Shown: positions 17,906 through 29,100, counted from the stretch's first letter. The stretch is 64,000 bases of DNA from CAZMXS01 sp964570325 (GCA_964570325.1 CAZMXS010000015.1:1-64000), one strand, 5' to 3'. Notes: generated from the sequence alone by a model not told the origin. Made by a program: numbers and translations.

Positions 17906-18625
17906 CTACCGCACGGCCACCAGCACTTTGAACCATGGGAAGCCGCGGACGGGATGGATGGTCACGCGCCGGAATCCGGCGACGAGGCACAGCTTCTTCC
18001 ACTGCCGCGCGCTGATGGCGTATTCACCCTGATTCAGGATGTGCTTCAGGCCGTTGTTGTACATGCGTGTCATCCCGGCAACACCGCCGTCCTTCAGCGC
18101 GAGCATGACCTCCGACATGACGTACGGCAACATTCGCGCGAGCCGTTTCGGGTCCGTGTGGTCGCCCGTCGAGTCCAGGTCAATCTCGCCGAGGACGAAA
18201 CGGCCGCCGGGTTTCAGGATCGAGCGAATCTTCTTCACCATCGGAAGTTTGTTCTTCACGTGGTGGAGCGCGACCGTCGCCGCGATCAGGTCAAACGACT
18301 TTGCGGGGAACCGCAGATCCGCTGCGTCCTGCCGGACGCAGCGGACGCGCGATGTCAGGCCCAGCGCCGCGATCTTTCGCTTGAACAACTCCAGCATGTC
18401 GGCCGAGCTGTCGGCGGCCGTAATCCAGCAATCCGCGCGTTTTAGGAGCTTGAGTGAGAGGAGGCCCGTGCCGCAGCCAAGGTCCATCACGTGTTCGCCG
18501 TCCTTCACGCGCGACGCGCGCACCGCCAGGTCGAGCAGGTCCTGATGCCGCCGCAACTGGCCGAGCGTCTTGTCGTACTCGTGCGCCCAGTTGCCGAACC
18601 ACTTGCGAGTGACGTGGGTTGCCAT
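17906..18625 (-). CDS. Class I SAM-dependent methyltransferase
   Basis: A 239-residue soluble protein with the seven-strand methyltransferase fold. Motif I is VMDLGCGTGLLSLKLL (about 46-61), the acidic residue of motif II is in AADSSADML, and motif IV/post-I includes DAADLRFPAKSFDLI followed by ALHHVKN. The general form resembles UbiE/Methyltransf_11 enzymes. The late segment (KRLARMLPYVMSEVMLALKDGG) is an added helical lid. It stands alone on the minus strand. The methyl acceptor cannot be told from sequence. Confidence 0.88.
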   Translation of the reverse strand: MATHVTRKWFGNWAHEYDKTLGQLRRHQDLLDLAVRASRVKDGEHVMDLGCGTGLLSLKLLKRADCWITAADSSADMLELFKRKIAALGLTSRVRCVRQDAADLRFPAKSFDLIAATVALHHVKNKLPMVKKIRSILKPGGRFVLGEIDLDSTGDHTDPKRLARMLPYVMSEVMLALKDGGVAGMTRMYNNGLKHILNQGEYAISARQWKKLCLVAGFRRVTIHPVRGFPWFKVLVAVR

Positions 18626-18688
18626 GCGCCTCCTCCTCGGCCGGATATTGAAGGCCCACGCCGCAACTTTGTCAACCGCAGGCGGGTT

Positions 18689-21600
18689 CTATTCCACCTG
18701 CACCCGATAATACTCGCGGCTGCCGGAAAACGTGTTCGTGAAGCTCATGCTGCCGCCCGAGCCCGGCAAGTCAATCGCGCCGGGAACTTCCGTCCACGTA
18801 TTGCTCAACGATAGCGTGGACTTGAGCGTGTACACCTTCGCCGTCACCGAAGGCCACGACACGATGACCCGATTCAATTCGCTCTGAACGCCGGTGCCGT
18901 GGAGAAGCAGGACACTGTTCGCATCCAATGGATCAGTTCCCGCCCGGATCTCCGCGCCGTCGGAAACGCCGTCGCCATCGGTGTCGCGCCGTTGCGGGTC
19001 CGTATGATGCACGAATACTTCTTCTCCGTCGGCCAATCCGTCCCCGTCCGAATCCAGCCGCTCGCCCTCGGGCAAGGCTTCAAAGGCGATGCGGTCCCAG
19101 GTGATTACCGTCGCGCCCCCGCTGCCCGTCTCCGCCTGAAGCACGAGTCGGTTCATCCCCGGCGCCGCGGCATAAGGGGGGAGCAACACTACGCCGGGCG
19201 AGGAGACATTGACCGCCATCGTGGTCAGCGCAAAGGTCCCGTTCACGTTCCGCAATCCAGCGCTGATGTTCAACCGGCCCTCCGGCGCGTCGCACCACGA
19301 CGGGTCGAGCGTCACCTTCAGCCCCTGCGTGGACACGCTCGGCCCCGCGGCGAACAGGATATCCTGCCTCGACCACCAGTTCAGGTTTAGCTCCTTGGGC
19401 AATTCCGTCGCCGCGAGAGTGCCCGCAAGGAATGAATGGTCATAGCGGTCGCCGTTGCCGAGCAAGTCCGCATCGGTGTTGTTGTTCGCGCCGATGGTGG
19501 TTGCGCCGATCCACGCGGGCGGCTCGATGCGGATCTGGTCCCACGTCAACCATGCCGGCCCGTCCGCCGTCGGCACGGTTTCCAGGCGCAACGTGTTCGC
19601 CCCAGCGACCAGAAGACTGGGCGGGATGAAGACCGCGTCGCGCGTTGCGCGCCACACGCGCGCGATACCGGCGGTGGTCACCCTGCCGCCATCCGCCACG
19701 CTTACGGCGACGTCCATCGCCTTCTCGCCGTCGGTATGCGCGGCGTCCAGCAACACCACCAACCCTTCACTCGCAGCCGCGGAGCTTAGATTCAGGAGAA
19801 TGTCCTGGCGGGGCCACCATGACGTGTTCAACTCCTTCGGGAAGAGCTTCGCGTCCCAACGGCTCGCGAGAAACGTGTTGCTGAAACCCATTTGTGCGAA
19901 GTCAAGGTCTTCGGCGTTGTTGTAGCCGATGACAAACTGGTCGCGCCGCTCTGCCCCGACATCGCTGTCCGTCAGCACGATCATCCGGCCCGCCAACCAC
20001 TCATCATCGTTGCCGTCCCACGAGACGTGCGTGACGGTGCCATCCGCGGTGCGGTCAATCAGCTTGAAGTCTGCCGGCACCATGTCGCCCGCGCGCGGGA
20101 TCACGCGCAGGCTGTCCCACCGGATACGCATCTCGGCGGTGTAGCCGCCGGGCCGATTGGTGATCGCCGCGAGCGAGCCGATCGGGCGGTCGTGATCGCC
20201 GCCGTGCGGGTCCTGCAGGAACATGTTCGTGTGCACATCAATACGGTTGTGCGAAGTGCGCCCGTTGTTGATGAAACAGAAGACGCCGTCGCTGACATTC
20301 CACGCGTCGCCGTACGCCACCTCGGGGTCATCCACATCGAACCCGATGAAGAGCCACACGTCGTCCCACATCAGTTTTACCTGTGCGGTGGTCTGCGTTG
20401 CGCCGTACGCGGCGACCGCGTACGTCACAGCGGGCGCATCGGCCCATTCCGGCTCATCGAGGAGGCCGTCCACGGTCGGCCACGCGTCAACGCGCACCGC
20501 CGGGATCGTCCGGCTTGAAAGCACGAGCTGGCCGGAGCTGTAGTCGTATTCGTCCGGCTGCCCGCTGCCGGGTCGGTAGATGCGCGCGAGAATCCAATAG
20601 CTGCCCGGCGGAACACCGGTTGGATCCCACGTGTAGCTCGCTTCGACGTTGTGCTGCGCGGCGATGTTCGTCGCGATGAGAACGGCCTCGTAGCGGTTCG
20701 ACGGATTTTCCTCGTTGTAGCAACTCGCGCGTTCGAAGCGGCTGTAAAAGAGATCAATCCGCGCGTCGCCCGCGGGGTTTTGCGCGAGCCATTTGATCTC
20801 GAACGGATCGGTAACGATCGCGTTGCCGTACGCGGGCGTGAGGACGGTGATCCGCGGGCGCGGCGGCAGCGGCACTTCCGGCGCGGTGGTGAAATTTGTG
20901 TAATCCGAGTAGCTGCCGCCGGAAAGCGCGCGGATGCGGTAGTCGGTGTTGGGAAACAGCGTGTTCAGCTTGAAGCTGTGCGTTGTGACGGGCTCCGGGT
21001 CGTAGACGCGGCCGAACATCTTGAACCGGTCGAACGCGAGCGCGGTCTCTTCCGTCCGCAGGCCGCACCGCCCGAGTGTGTAAGCGGGGAAACTGTACTG
21101 CACGATCTTGCGCGACAGGTCCACGTCGAGCCGGATCTCGTTGAAGTTGACCACCGCGCGCATCGTGTAGAGCGTGTCGGGGTTGAGCCGCGGCGCCCCG
21201 GGCTCGCCAGCCGTCTTGCGGTTGAGCACGTTCGTGACGCCGTCGGCCACTTCGGCGATCAGGTACTCGCCGGCGTCGCCGTTATAGCCCGCATAGCGGT
21301 AGTTCGCGTCATTCTCATACGCGAACACGATGAACACGTTCGTGTGCGCGCCGTGCCCCGTGTTGAAGGTTGCCTCGATCACGCCCTTCTTCTGCCCGAG
21401 CCGCGCCAGGATGAGTTCATCGCCCGCGCCGGAGTTGGTGAGCGAACCGTTCGCGACGGTCCACGAGCCCGCGACGGGTTCCCACTCCGCGGACGGCGCG
21501 TCGAAGAAGTCCGCGAACTGGTTCAGCCGGTCAATGAGCCCCCAAGTGGCTTGCTCGCCGCCCTCGTTGAACTTGTCGAACGCCATGAAGTATGTCCAGC

Positions 21601-24600
21601 CGTATGCGCTGTGCGGGTGGTTCCTGAGGTAGTTTCGCAACAGGTCAATCGCGCGCGCTTTCGCGCGCTTGTCCCGGACCAGTCCGGTGGTGAAATCGTT
21701 AATCTCGCAATAGCCGGTCTGGTCAATGACGACGGGCTTGCCGTTCTCGGCGATGCGGTTTACGGCGAACATCTTTTCCAGATAGTAGTCGTACACATCC
21801 TGGTTCATCAGCAGGTAGTCGGCGTCCTCGACGCCGGGGATGTAGCCGTAGCACCGCGTGTAGTAGTCGAGCCGCACGGTGTAGAGGTGCTCGCTGATGC
21901 CGTCCACCAGATCAGCGACGCCAAAATGCGGGTCGCGATCCTGGCCGCCGAACCCGAGATTGATGAACACGCGGTGGATCGGGTCTATCGCCTTGATCTT
22001 GTCGTAGAACACCTTCGTGTAATCGCGCTGCTGCTCCTCGTCGGGCCAATCGTTGAGCCCAATACCGTCCTGCCGGCGCAGTTCGGGATCGTCGAACGGC
22101 ATATTGATCATGAGATAAAGGATTGAGCCGGGGTATTTCGTCGCGTAGCCGTTCGGTCCGAAGATCGGGGTCTTCTGGGTATAATAGTTGATGATCCAAT
22201 CGGCGTTGTGCGGAAGATAGGCGAAATGATTCGTCGGATGGTTGTCGCCGACGGGCGGCAGGCTCTCGTTGTACTTGTTGTAGGCCTCGAGGCGCACCAC
22301 CACCTTCAGGCCGAGTTCTTCCGCGCGCCGGAAGATATATTCCTCGACGTTGCCGTTCTTCTGCAGTTCGCCCCACCCGAGATTGTAGAGGTTGATCGTG
22401 TTGACGTTGTTGGCCTTGAACTGCCGGAGATCGTAGTCCACATCGTTCGTCGTGATTGCCGCCCCGTACGCTTCGGCGGGCGCATAGAGCACGCCTTGCA
22501 CGAACTCGTCGGGGTCGCGCCACTCGTCGAAGATGCGATACATGCCGCGGCGGTCCACCTCGGAACTCGCGGGTACGTCCGTCGTCCAGCGGACGACGGC
22601 CGAGTCGTTGGTGATCTGGTCAACCCACAACGCCGTGACGACCGGCACGGAAACCGTAAACCGGCGCCCCTCGCTCCAGTCGCTTGTGAACCCATTCCAG
22701 TCCTCCGCCATGGCGCGGACGTAATAGGTTCCCGGCGAGAGCGACGCGAACAACCATCTCGGATTCGATGTCAGCACGTATTGCGTCCCCGCGCCGAATG
22801 CGGGGTCCGCGCTCAACTGAATGTGATACAGGAGGATCGGTGTGCCGGACGTCACCGCCGCAAAGCCCACAAAGATATCGCCATCGAGGTTCGAGATGTC
22901 GTTAGTCCGGATAGAAGGCGTGGAGGGCGGGTAGGGCTCTCCCATCGCGATCGTGATGTTACTGTACGCGCCCAGGTTCTCCGGGTCATACGCCACGTTC
23001 CACTCGCTCTTGAATCCGTTGCGATCTTCGGCGCGCACGCGATAGTAGTAGGTTCCGTTGCCCTTGAGGAAGAACTGGTAGACCGGATTCGTGTGCAGCA
23101 TGGTCGTGCCGGGGATGAAATCATTGGTGCTCGGGAAGTGCGGCGCATAGACCTGCACCGGGGCGTTCGTATCGCCCAGCCATTCGGGCGGGAAGTCGTG
23201 CGTGTCGAGGAACAGGAAGTTGGTCGGGTTCCGCGTCTCCTGAATCTCGTATACGTTGATTCCTTCGCCCGAGTCCGGGATTGTCATGTGGAGGATGTAG
23301 TTCGGCTGCGTCGTGTACACGAGCGGGACGCCGTTGGAGAAGACCGTTTTGACTACGTTGCGTTCGATCGCGCGCATCACGGGCGCGGCGGGCGGATACG
23401 GCGCGGCCATTGTGATGGTGACGTTCGTATAGACTTCGGGGTTGCCCGGCTGGTAGGCGGTGTTCCATGGCCCCTCGAATCCGTTCACGTCCACGGCGCG
23501 CGCGCGGTAGTAGAACGTGCCCGCCGCGTGCTGAACGATCGTGTGCTGCGGGTGCGGCGGCAGATAGAGCCTCACCGGCGGATTCGGCAGCCCGTGCCAG
23601 TCGTCCGGATAGTTATGCTCGTCCACGTAGAGGAAGTTCGTCGGGTCGGCGGTCTCCTGGATCTCATAGAACTTCACGCCCTCGCCCGACACCGACCCGG
23701 CGAGTTCGAGCACGAAGTCGCCTTCGTTCGTGTGGGCGACCAGTGTGCCGTTGATCCACACGTCGCGAATATGGTGGCGGAACCAGTTCGTGATGGCCGG
23801 CGCCGAGGGCGGTGTCGGCGCGGTCATCGCCTCGGTCTTGGCGAAGGACTCGCTCCAGGCGGTCTGCTCGCTGGTCATCGCCTTGGCGTTGACACGGTAG
23901 TAGTACGTCCCGTTGGTCTGCCGCAACAGCTCGTGTGAATGCGTTGAGCCGTCGAAAACCCACCACTGGTTCGTCGTCGAGAAGTCGCTCGCGCGCGACT
24001 CGACAAGGATATACTCCATGATGCCGCTCGCGTGGGTCGCGGGCGACCATTGCACCGTGTAGCGCGACTTGACGAGAAGGTCCGCGGCCCAGACCCCGTT
24101 GCTCCACATGCTTTCCACATGGTTGACGATGGCGGTGATCGTCGGGGGTAGGAACGGCTCCGGCGGCGGGCCGATCCGGATGCAGTCCCACAGAATCCAT
24201 TTGTTCGGCGGAGGGGCATCCACGGACAGGAGCCGCACCGTGTTTGTGCCGGCGACCAGGGTTGACGCAGGAATGCCGAGGTCCACCGGCGCGGTGCGGT
24301 TCACCCAGGCGGTGCCGACAATATTCCACGGGCCGAGATTGGTGCGGACCGCGACTTCGATGCCAAACGTGTTCTCGCCGCCGAGATCCGCGTCGCAGAT
24401 GTCGAACGTGATCGTGAGCCCGGCGGTTGCCGCCGTTGAGTCCGCGCGAAAGACGATGTACTGCGTGGTCCACCAACTGTTGTTCAGCTCCTTTGGGAAC
24501 TCGTTCGTCGGCTCCGTGTCGGCATAAAACCATGCATCGTAGTTCTCCAGATCAAATTGCGTCCATCCCCCGCCGTTTGTCCCGATTTCGATCATCGTGG

Positions 24601-24676
24601 CCCCCGCCTCGGGCGAGCAGACCGCGAAGAAAACAACCGCCGCAAAGACCGCCGTCAACCTCGACTCCATGCTCAT
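18689..24676 (-). CDS. Giant secreted multidomain protein with central glycosidase-like barrel
   Basis: Start at ATG 24676 (AGAGGTG upstream; gives a signal peptide MSMESRLTAVFAAVVFF) for 1995 residues. Rough order: a beta-sandwich containing FPKELNNSWW (25-172); several fibronectin-III-like modules with YYRVRAEDRNGF-type strands (185-679); a TIM-barrel-like region (715-1055) with INLYNLGWGELQKNG, LKVVVRLEAYN and GKPVVIDQTGYCE, suggesting a glycoside hydrolase; a concanavalin-like module (1062-1222); a CBM9-like domain (TVDGLLDEPEW, about 1392-1565); two more copies of the PKELNxxWW sandwich (about 1600-1720, 1745-1865); thrombospondin-3-type calcium repeats (DSDGDGLADGEE, DTDGDGVSDGAE); and a C-terminal beta domain. 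It is probably a surface or secreted polysaccharide-binding hydrolase. The promoter carries a LacI-type palindrome facing a divergent LacI gene. Confidence 0.85.
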   Translation of the reverse strand: MSMESRLTAVFAAVVFFAVCSPEAGATMIEIGTNGGGWTQFDLENYDAWFYADTEPTNEFPKELNNSWWTTQYIVFRADSTAATAGLTITFDICDADLGGENTFGIEVAVRTNLGPWNIVGTAWVNRTAPVDLGIPASTLVAGTNTVRLLSVDAPPPNKWILWDCIRIGPPPEPFLPPTITAIVNHVESMWSNGVWAADLLVKSRYTVQWSPATHASGIMEYILVESRASDFSTTNQWWVFDGSTHSHELLRQTNGTYYYRVNAKAMTSEQTAWSESFAKTEAMTAPTPPSAPAITNWFRHHIRDVWINGTLVAHTNEGDFVLELAGSVSGEGVKFYEIQETADPTNFLYVDEHNYPDDWHGLPNPPVRLYLPPHPQHTIVQHAAGTFYYRARAVDVNGFEGPWNTAYQPGNPEVYTNVTITMAAPYPPAAPVMRAIERNVVKTVFSNGVPLVYTTQPNYILHMTIPDSGEGINVYEIQETRNPTNFLFLDTHDFPPEWLGDTNAPVQVYAPHFPSTNDFIPGTTMLHTNPVYQFFLKGNGTYYYRVRAEDRNGFKSEWNVAYDPENLGAYSNITIAMGEPYPPSTPSIRTNDISNLDGDIFVGFAAVTSGTPILLYHIQLSADPAFGAGTQYVLTSNPRWLFASLSPGTYYVRAMAEDWNGFTSDWSEGRRFTVSVPVVTALWVDQITNDSAVVRWTTDVPASSEVDRRGMYRIFDEWRDPDEFVQGVLYAPAEAYGAAITTNDVDYDLRQFKANNVNTINLYNLGWGELQKNGNVEEYIFRRAEELGLKVVVRLEAYNKYNESLPPVGDNHPTNHFAYLPHNADWIINYYTQKTPIFGPNGYATKYPGSILYLMINMPFDDPELRRQDGIGLNDWPDEEQQRDYTKVFYDKIKAIDPIHRVFINLGFGGQDRDPHFGVADLVDGISEHLYTVRLDYYTRCYGYIPGVEDADYLLMNQDVYDYYLEKMFAVNRIAENGKPVVIDQTGYCEINDFTTGLVRDKRAKARAIDLLRNYLRNHPHSAYGWTYFMAFDKFNEGGEQATWGLIDRLNQFADFFDAPSAEWEPVAGSWTVANGSLTNSGAGDELILARLGQKKGVIEATFNTGHGAHTNVFIVFAYENDANYRYAGYNGDAGEYLIAEVADGVTNVLNRKTAGEPGAPRLNPDTLYTMRAVVNFNEIRLDVDLSRKIVQYSFPAYTLGRCGLRTEETALAFDRFKMFGRVYDPEPVTTHSFKLNTLFPNTDYRIRALSGGSYSDYTNFTTAPEVPLPPRPRITVLTPAYGNAIVTDPFEIKWLAQNPAGDARIDLFYSRFERASCYNEENPSNRYEAVLIATNIAAQHNVEASYTWDPTGVPPGSYWILARIYRPGSGQPDEYDYSSGQLVLSSRTIPAVRVDAWPTVDGLLDEPEWADAPAVTYAVAAYGATQTTAQVKLMWDDVWLFIGFDVDDPEVAYGDAWNVSDGVFCFINNGRTSHNRIDVHTNMFLQDPHGGDHDRPIGSLAAITNRPGGYTAEMRIRWDSLRVIPRAGDMVPADFKLIDRTADGTVTHVSWDGNDDEWLAGRMIVLTDSDVGAERRDQFVIGYNNAEDLDFAQMGFSNTFLASRWDAKLFPKELNTSWWPRQDILLNLSSAAASEGLVVLLDAAHTDGEKAMDVAVSVADGGRVTTAGIARVWRATRDAVFIPPSLLVAGANTLRLETVPTADGPAWLTWDQIRIEPPAWIGATTIGANNNTDADLLGNGDRYDHSFLAGTLAATELPKELNLNWWSRQDILFAAGPSVSTQGLKVTLDPSWCDAPEGRLNISAGLRNVNGTFALTTMAVNVSSPGVVLLPPYAAAPGMNRLVLQAETGSGGATVITWDRIAFEALPEGERLDSDGDGLADGEEVFVHHTDPQRRDTDGDGVSDGAEIRAGTDPLDANSVLLLHGTGVQSELNRVIVSWPSVTAKVYTLKSTLSLSNTWTEVPGAIDLPGSGGSMSFTNTFSGSREYYRVQVE

Positions 24677-24746
24677 CGAAACACCTCTGAAAAAATACGC
24701 GGACACTCGGAACTTCCACTCTGCACCGCGCACGCTACCAACGAAC

Positions 24747-24784
24747 GAAACCGGTTTCAATACAAAATATGTAAAAATTATCAA
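24747..24784 (-). promoter_or_regulatory. LacI-type operator overlapping a promoter
   Basis: A perfect 12-bp palindrome GAAACCGGTTTC (24747-24758) with a central CG sits in an AT-rich divergent intergenic region. Reading toward the giant secreted gene, a -35-like TTGATA (24779-24784) and -10-like TATTGA (24757-24762, 16-bp spacer) place the palindrome on the -10/start region, as expected for repression. A LacI family gene begins 195 bp away on the other strand. A one-base variant of the palindrome occurs before the GH35 gene. Confidence 0.6.
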
Positions 24785-24952
24785 TATTTATGCACAATGT
24801 CTGGGTTTCTTGGCAGAATGATGATACTTGTTGCGTTTGTTTCGCTACGGATTTTGTGCTGTAATATCCTGTTGCACAAGAAGTTCAAAATGCGTAACCG
24901 ATTTCAGATATCAGGTTGAATTGGCGGGCCGGGTTGTGGCAAAATCCTAGTT

Positions 24953-26017
24953 ATGGCGCGTCCCATTCAATTCTCGAAACACGAGCCCAGACGGTCGGCG
25001 GGCCGACCCACCCTGCTGGACATCTGCCGGCAGGCGGGAGTTTCCAAGGCGACTGTCTCGCGCGTGTTGAACAACCGCGCCGGCGTCGGCAAGGAGGTGC
25101 GCAAGCGTGTGCTCACGGTAATGCGCAAGCTCCATTACGCGCCGCAGGCGGCCGCCCGGAATCTTTCCCGCGCGCGCAGCGACATGATCGGCGTGGTTTT
25201 CCAGGATCTTACGGCCGGCTGGATGCTGAACGTGTTCCGCGGGATCATGCACGTTGCCAGTTCGACCCACTATAATGTGATGATGGCGGTTTCAACGACC
25301 GAGGGCGATGAGACCGAACTTCCGAATCGGCTGCTGGCCGAAGGCCGTGTGGACGGTCTCGCGTGGCTCGATCCCCGCGTGTCGGACGACGCCGTGATCA
25401 AGATGAAGCAACTCGATCTTCCGTTTGTCGTATTGCAGCGCACCCTGAAGGATCCCGACATCAACAGCGTCGCCATCGAGAACACGCAGGGCGCACACCA
25501 GGCCATGTCGCACCTGCTCGACCTTGGTTATCGCGACATCCTGCTCGTGACCGGCGGCGAGCAGAATGAAGACTCGCGCCAGCGTTATGCCGGCGCGCTG
25601 CAGGCCCTCCGCGAACGCCACTTGGAACTGCGTCCCGGTCGCGTGCTCGTCGGCCACAACGTAGGCCCGCTTGCGGTGCAAGCCTTCCAGGAATACCTTG
25701 AAGACGGCAACACCCTCCCGCAAGCCATCTTCGCGTTTAACGACGATATGGCCATTGCCCTGATCCGCTGGCTTCGGCGCCGGGGTCGGCGGGTGCCCGA
25801 AGATGTTGCCGTGGTCGGATTCGACGGCATCGAGGAAGCCGAGTATATCGGTCTCACGACAGTGGAAACGCCAATGTACGAGATGGGCGTTCTCGCCGGG
25901 CAGATTCTCATTGATCTGATGTCCCACAGCATCAGCGCCAAGCGCGCGCGCCAGGTGTTCCTCCGCGGAAACCTTCGTATTCGCGAAACCTGCGGCGCCA
26001 ATCTCAAGCGAACGTAA
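24953..26017 (+). CDS. LacI family transcriptional regulator
   Basis: A 354-residue regulator. The helix-turn-helix (about 20-42) reads LLDICRQAGVSKATVSRVLN, followed by the hinge helix APQAAARNLSRAR and a periplasmic-binding-protein-like sensor domain (IGVVFQDLTAGWML, FAFNDDMAIALIRWL, VAVVGFDGIEEAEYIGLTTVETP). The N-terminus carries about 17 extra basic residues before the HTH. It is divergent from the giant secreted glycosidase gene, with a LacI-type palindrome between them, so autoregulation and control of that gene are likely. The inducer is presumably a sugar released by the encoded hydrolase. Confidence 0.94.
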   Translation: MARPIQFSKHEPRRSAGRPTLLDICRQAGVSKATVSRVLNNRAGVGKEVRKRVLTVMRKLHYAPQAAARNLSRARSDMIGVVFQDLTAGWMLNVFRGIMHVASSTHYNVMMAVSTTEGDETELPNRLLAEGRVDGLAWLDPRVSDDAVIKMKQLDLPFVVLQRTLKDPDINSVAIENTQGAHQAMSHLLDLGYRDILLVTGGEQNEDSRQRYAGALQALRERHLELRPGRVLVGHNVGPLAVQAFQEYLEDGNTLPQAIFAFNDDMAIALIRWLRRRGRRVPEDVAVVGFDGIEEAEYIGLTTVETPMYEMGVLAGQILIDLMSHSISAKRARQVFLRGNLRIRETCGANLKRT

Positions 26018-26018
26018 C

Positions 26019-26033
26019 CCGGCATTATGCCGG
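26019..26033 (+). terminator. Short GC hairpin after LacI gene
   Basis: CCGGCA (26019-26024), loop TTA, TGCCGG (26028-26033) begins two bases after the stop codon. No T-run follows. On the opposite strand, near 26150-26171, GCGCCG/CGGCGC could form a similar hairpin for the leftward hydrolase gene. Both are weak structural calls. Confidence 0.35.
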
Positions 26034-26187
26034 CGAGGAGCCGACAAAGCGCCCACCGGCTGGAGATAGATCCGGGCCAAAGAACCGGGCGGCACACTTG
26101 CCGCTGCGCCAGCATCCGGCCGATCATGTGGAATGTGAAATAGGCGATTGCGCCGCCGGGCCGGCCGGCGCCGAGACGTTCCGCGGG

Positions 26188-29100
26188 CTATTCCCCCGTC
26201 AGCTTGAGCCGGCCGAGATGGATGCGGTCCACATCCGAACGGTAGGACCAATTCAGCTTGGCCGATTGGGTTCGTTCCGGGTTGACCGTGTGCAAGGCGG
26301 GGGATAAGCCCAGCACCCGGTCCGGTCGTGGTTCGGTCACGCCCAGGAATTGCCACGGGATGCGAGCTTCGATCACGTAGCGGTCTCCGGCATGCTCCGC
26401 CTTCGTCCGGGCGGCGATGTCCGCGCCCTCCGGCACGACTTTCTGGAACCAGGCGTAGAGCTGTGGCCGGCCCGCGGGGCCTGACGGGCTCAAGCCGATC
26501 TGGAAGTCCCGCGCGTGTCCCCAGATCAAGCCATTGGTTTCCGGATCAATGAACAGTTCGAGAGCGTCATCCTTGTAGATTTCCGCGGCCGGGCTCTCGC
26601 AAACCAGCTTGTCGTCGCGCACCTCGGCGGCGAGATAGAGATACTCGTCATCCCAGATAAAATAAATGGTTCCGCCAAATCGCTCCTTTTGCGGCGGCAC
26701 GCCGGATTCCGCGTCGTCCGGATAACGGAGCTCGATCCCGTTAGCGCGCGGCCAGTCGGCGAGGTCGCCGTCGAGTGTCGGCGGTTGCGGCGCGCGCGCG
26801 GCGATGGCGCTTTTTTCTTTCTGCTCCGCGACAACTACCGCCATCCCCGGCGCGAAGATGGATACGTTTGGTCCGCCCTCCGGCTGGTGCATCTCGGTAA
26901 TCTTGGCTACGGCGGCCGGCACGCGCGGATCCCGGTGGAACCAGCGGCGCACGATGCCGTCCTCCAAAAAATTGGCCAGGCTCAAAAACAGCATGGATTG
27001 GTCAAGCACGAGATAGTTGGATGACACCAGCCCGGTCTTCAGGTTGATGCTGTCGCGGAAGCCAAACGGGTGCGAACGGCCATCCTCGGTCCACGGCGCG
27101 CGCGCGCCCATCCGTTCGAGCGTCAACAGGTTGGCGAGCGCCCCCGCCGGGAAATCGGCAATCGCCAGCGCGCTCGCGTGCGGGGTGACCACCTCGTCCT
27201 GCAAACCGCCCCAGCCCAGATAGCCGCCCGCCGGGTCGTCGCAGGCGGACCAGCCCCAGGCGGGCAATCCCAGGTAATCGGCGTGCCGCCAGTTTGCGTA
27301 GGCCAAATTTGCGGCGGCGCGGCCAATGACTGTGTCCCGGTCGTCCAGATAAATCCCGGGCAGATACGGCATGAACAATCCACCGCCCTGCCAGCCGGGC
27401 TTGAATACCGTGGCCTCATGCATCTGGACTTTTTCGCGATACAACTTGTCCCAGGTGCTCACCGGCAGGCCGCCCAGCGCGATCGCAAGGAATGAGGCCG
27501 CGCGGCTGTCGGTGGCCAGCGTGTTGACCTGCCAGTCCGGATTGAAGCGCCGCTTGGCCATGTCATAGCCGCCATACATATATTGGGTGTCGGGGTTGTA
27601 GATGGCCGGCCAGTCCACGTCATCAATCAGTTTGTCCAAGCGGTCCTGCAGTTCCGGGAAGCCCTGGGCGGCCACCATCAGCCCCATAATCATGTTGCCG
27701 CTGTCGAGCACGGAAACCCAGGTGTCATTGGTGGAAGCCGCCAGTGTCTCGACATCGTGCCAGCATTGGATGAAACCTTTCCACGTGTCGAACCGCTCGA
27801 TGCTGGCTACCACTTTTTCTGCGCGGGCCAGCGCCTCCTCCGGCGCAATCAGGCCCAGCTCGCGCGCGACGACCAAGTCGGTCAGGTACAATCCAATGTT
27901 CGAGGCCGAGGTGTGTGGATCGCGGCGGCTGGTGTCGTAGGGCAGGCCGGACGCGGGATGCACGAAATACGCTATGCAATTCCACGTGTCGGCCGCCAGC
28001 CGGCGCAGATATTCCAAATCCGCGGGGGCGAGTTGGCCGCCATAGGGCTTGAACCCGGCGAGCGACATGGCTTTTTCAATTTCCGGGCCGCGCATGAACC
28101 AGTCCCACACCGTGCCGGCGCGCAGATTCTCGGCCATCAGCAGCGTAATGCCGACATCAATGCCCAGATAGCGATCGGCGGTCCAGCCGGTGTTCGGGTT
28201 GAAGGCATCCACGAACCCATAGCGGCCCCAAGCCTTTCCGTAATGCTTTTCATACATCTCGCGCAGAACCGGCACGGTCAGCTCGGGCGCGAACGCGAGC
28301 GAGCCGCCGGCGGCGCACGGCACGACGGTGCCGTCAATCGGATATTCCAGCGTGGGCGGCGGGCCGCCCCAGACCATATAGCCGCGCGGGCCGAGCGACG
28401 GGTTGAGCCCCCACAGATTCGTGCTGTATCCGGGGAACTTCTCGCGCAGGCTGAGGCAGTAGTCACGGTGCGCGCGTGTCGCCAGCACGCTGTTCTTGAA
28501 ATAGTCGGCGATCGCGTCGCGCTGGCCGCGAAAGTCCACCCAGGCGTGCGAGAATTGGTGCAGAAACAGCGGTACGCCCTGCACATAGATCATCCCGTTA
28601 TACGCATAGACCGGACGCTTCCAGGCGTACCAGGTTTCCGGTGGCAGGGGATGCTGGGGCGCGCCCAGCCCGAGCAGGTAGAGCACCATGTGCTCGCTGT
28701 AGGATCCCCAGCGGGCCGGATCGAACCCATGCTCCGGGCTCCACGCCATGCACAGCGTGTCGTCGCCGTTGAGCATCCAGGACCAGTCCACCCGCGCGTA
28801 GAGTTCGTCCGCCAGCGCCGTGATCTCCGGGTCGCGAAAGTAGTTGCGGCAGGTCAGCGCGCCGGCCAGGAACAACGCGGTGTCAATTGAGGACAGCTCG
28901 CTTTGCCATTCGCGCTTGCCGGTCTTGAGGTTGATCATGTGATAAAGAAATCCGCGCTCATTGTCGGCCCGGTCGCGGACGGAGCGCAGGGTCTGGAGCA
29001 CCCGCGCGCGCGCCGCTTCGCGCGGCACCCAGCCGCGTTCGTCGCCGATGCAGATGGCGGTCAGGCCGAACCCCAGCACGGCTACGCTGCAAGGGATGCC

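Noticed and set aside
20651..23938. Very long plus-strand frames (491 and 576 codons) opposite the giant secreted protein
   Set aside because: They are mirror frames of a GC-rich gene: the products are rich in Arg, Val and His, with no domain, and the minus-strand protein has a signal peptide and clear domains.
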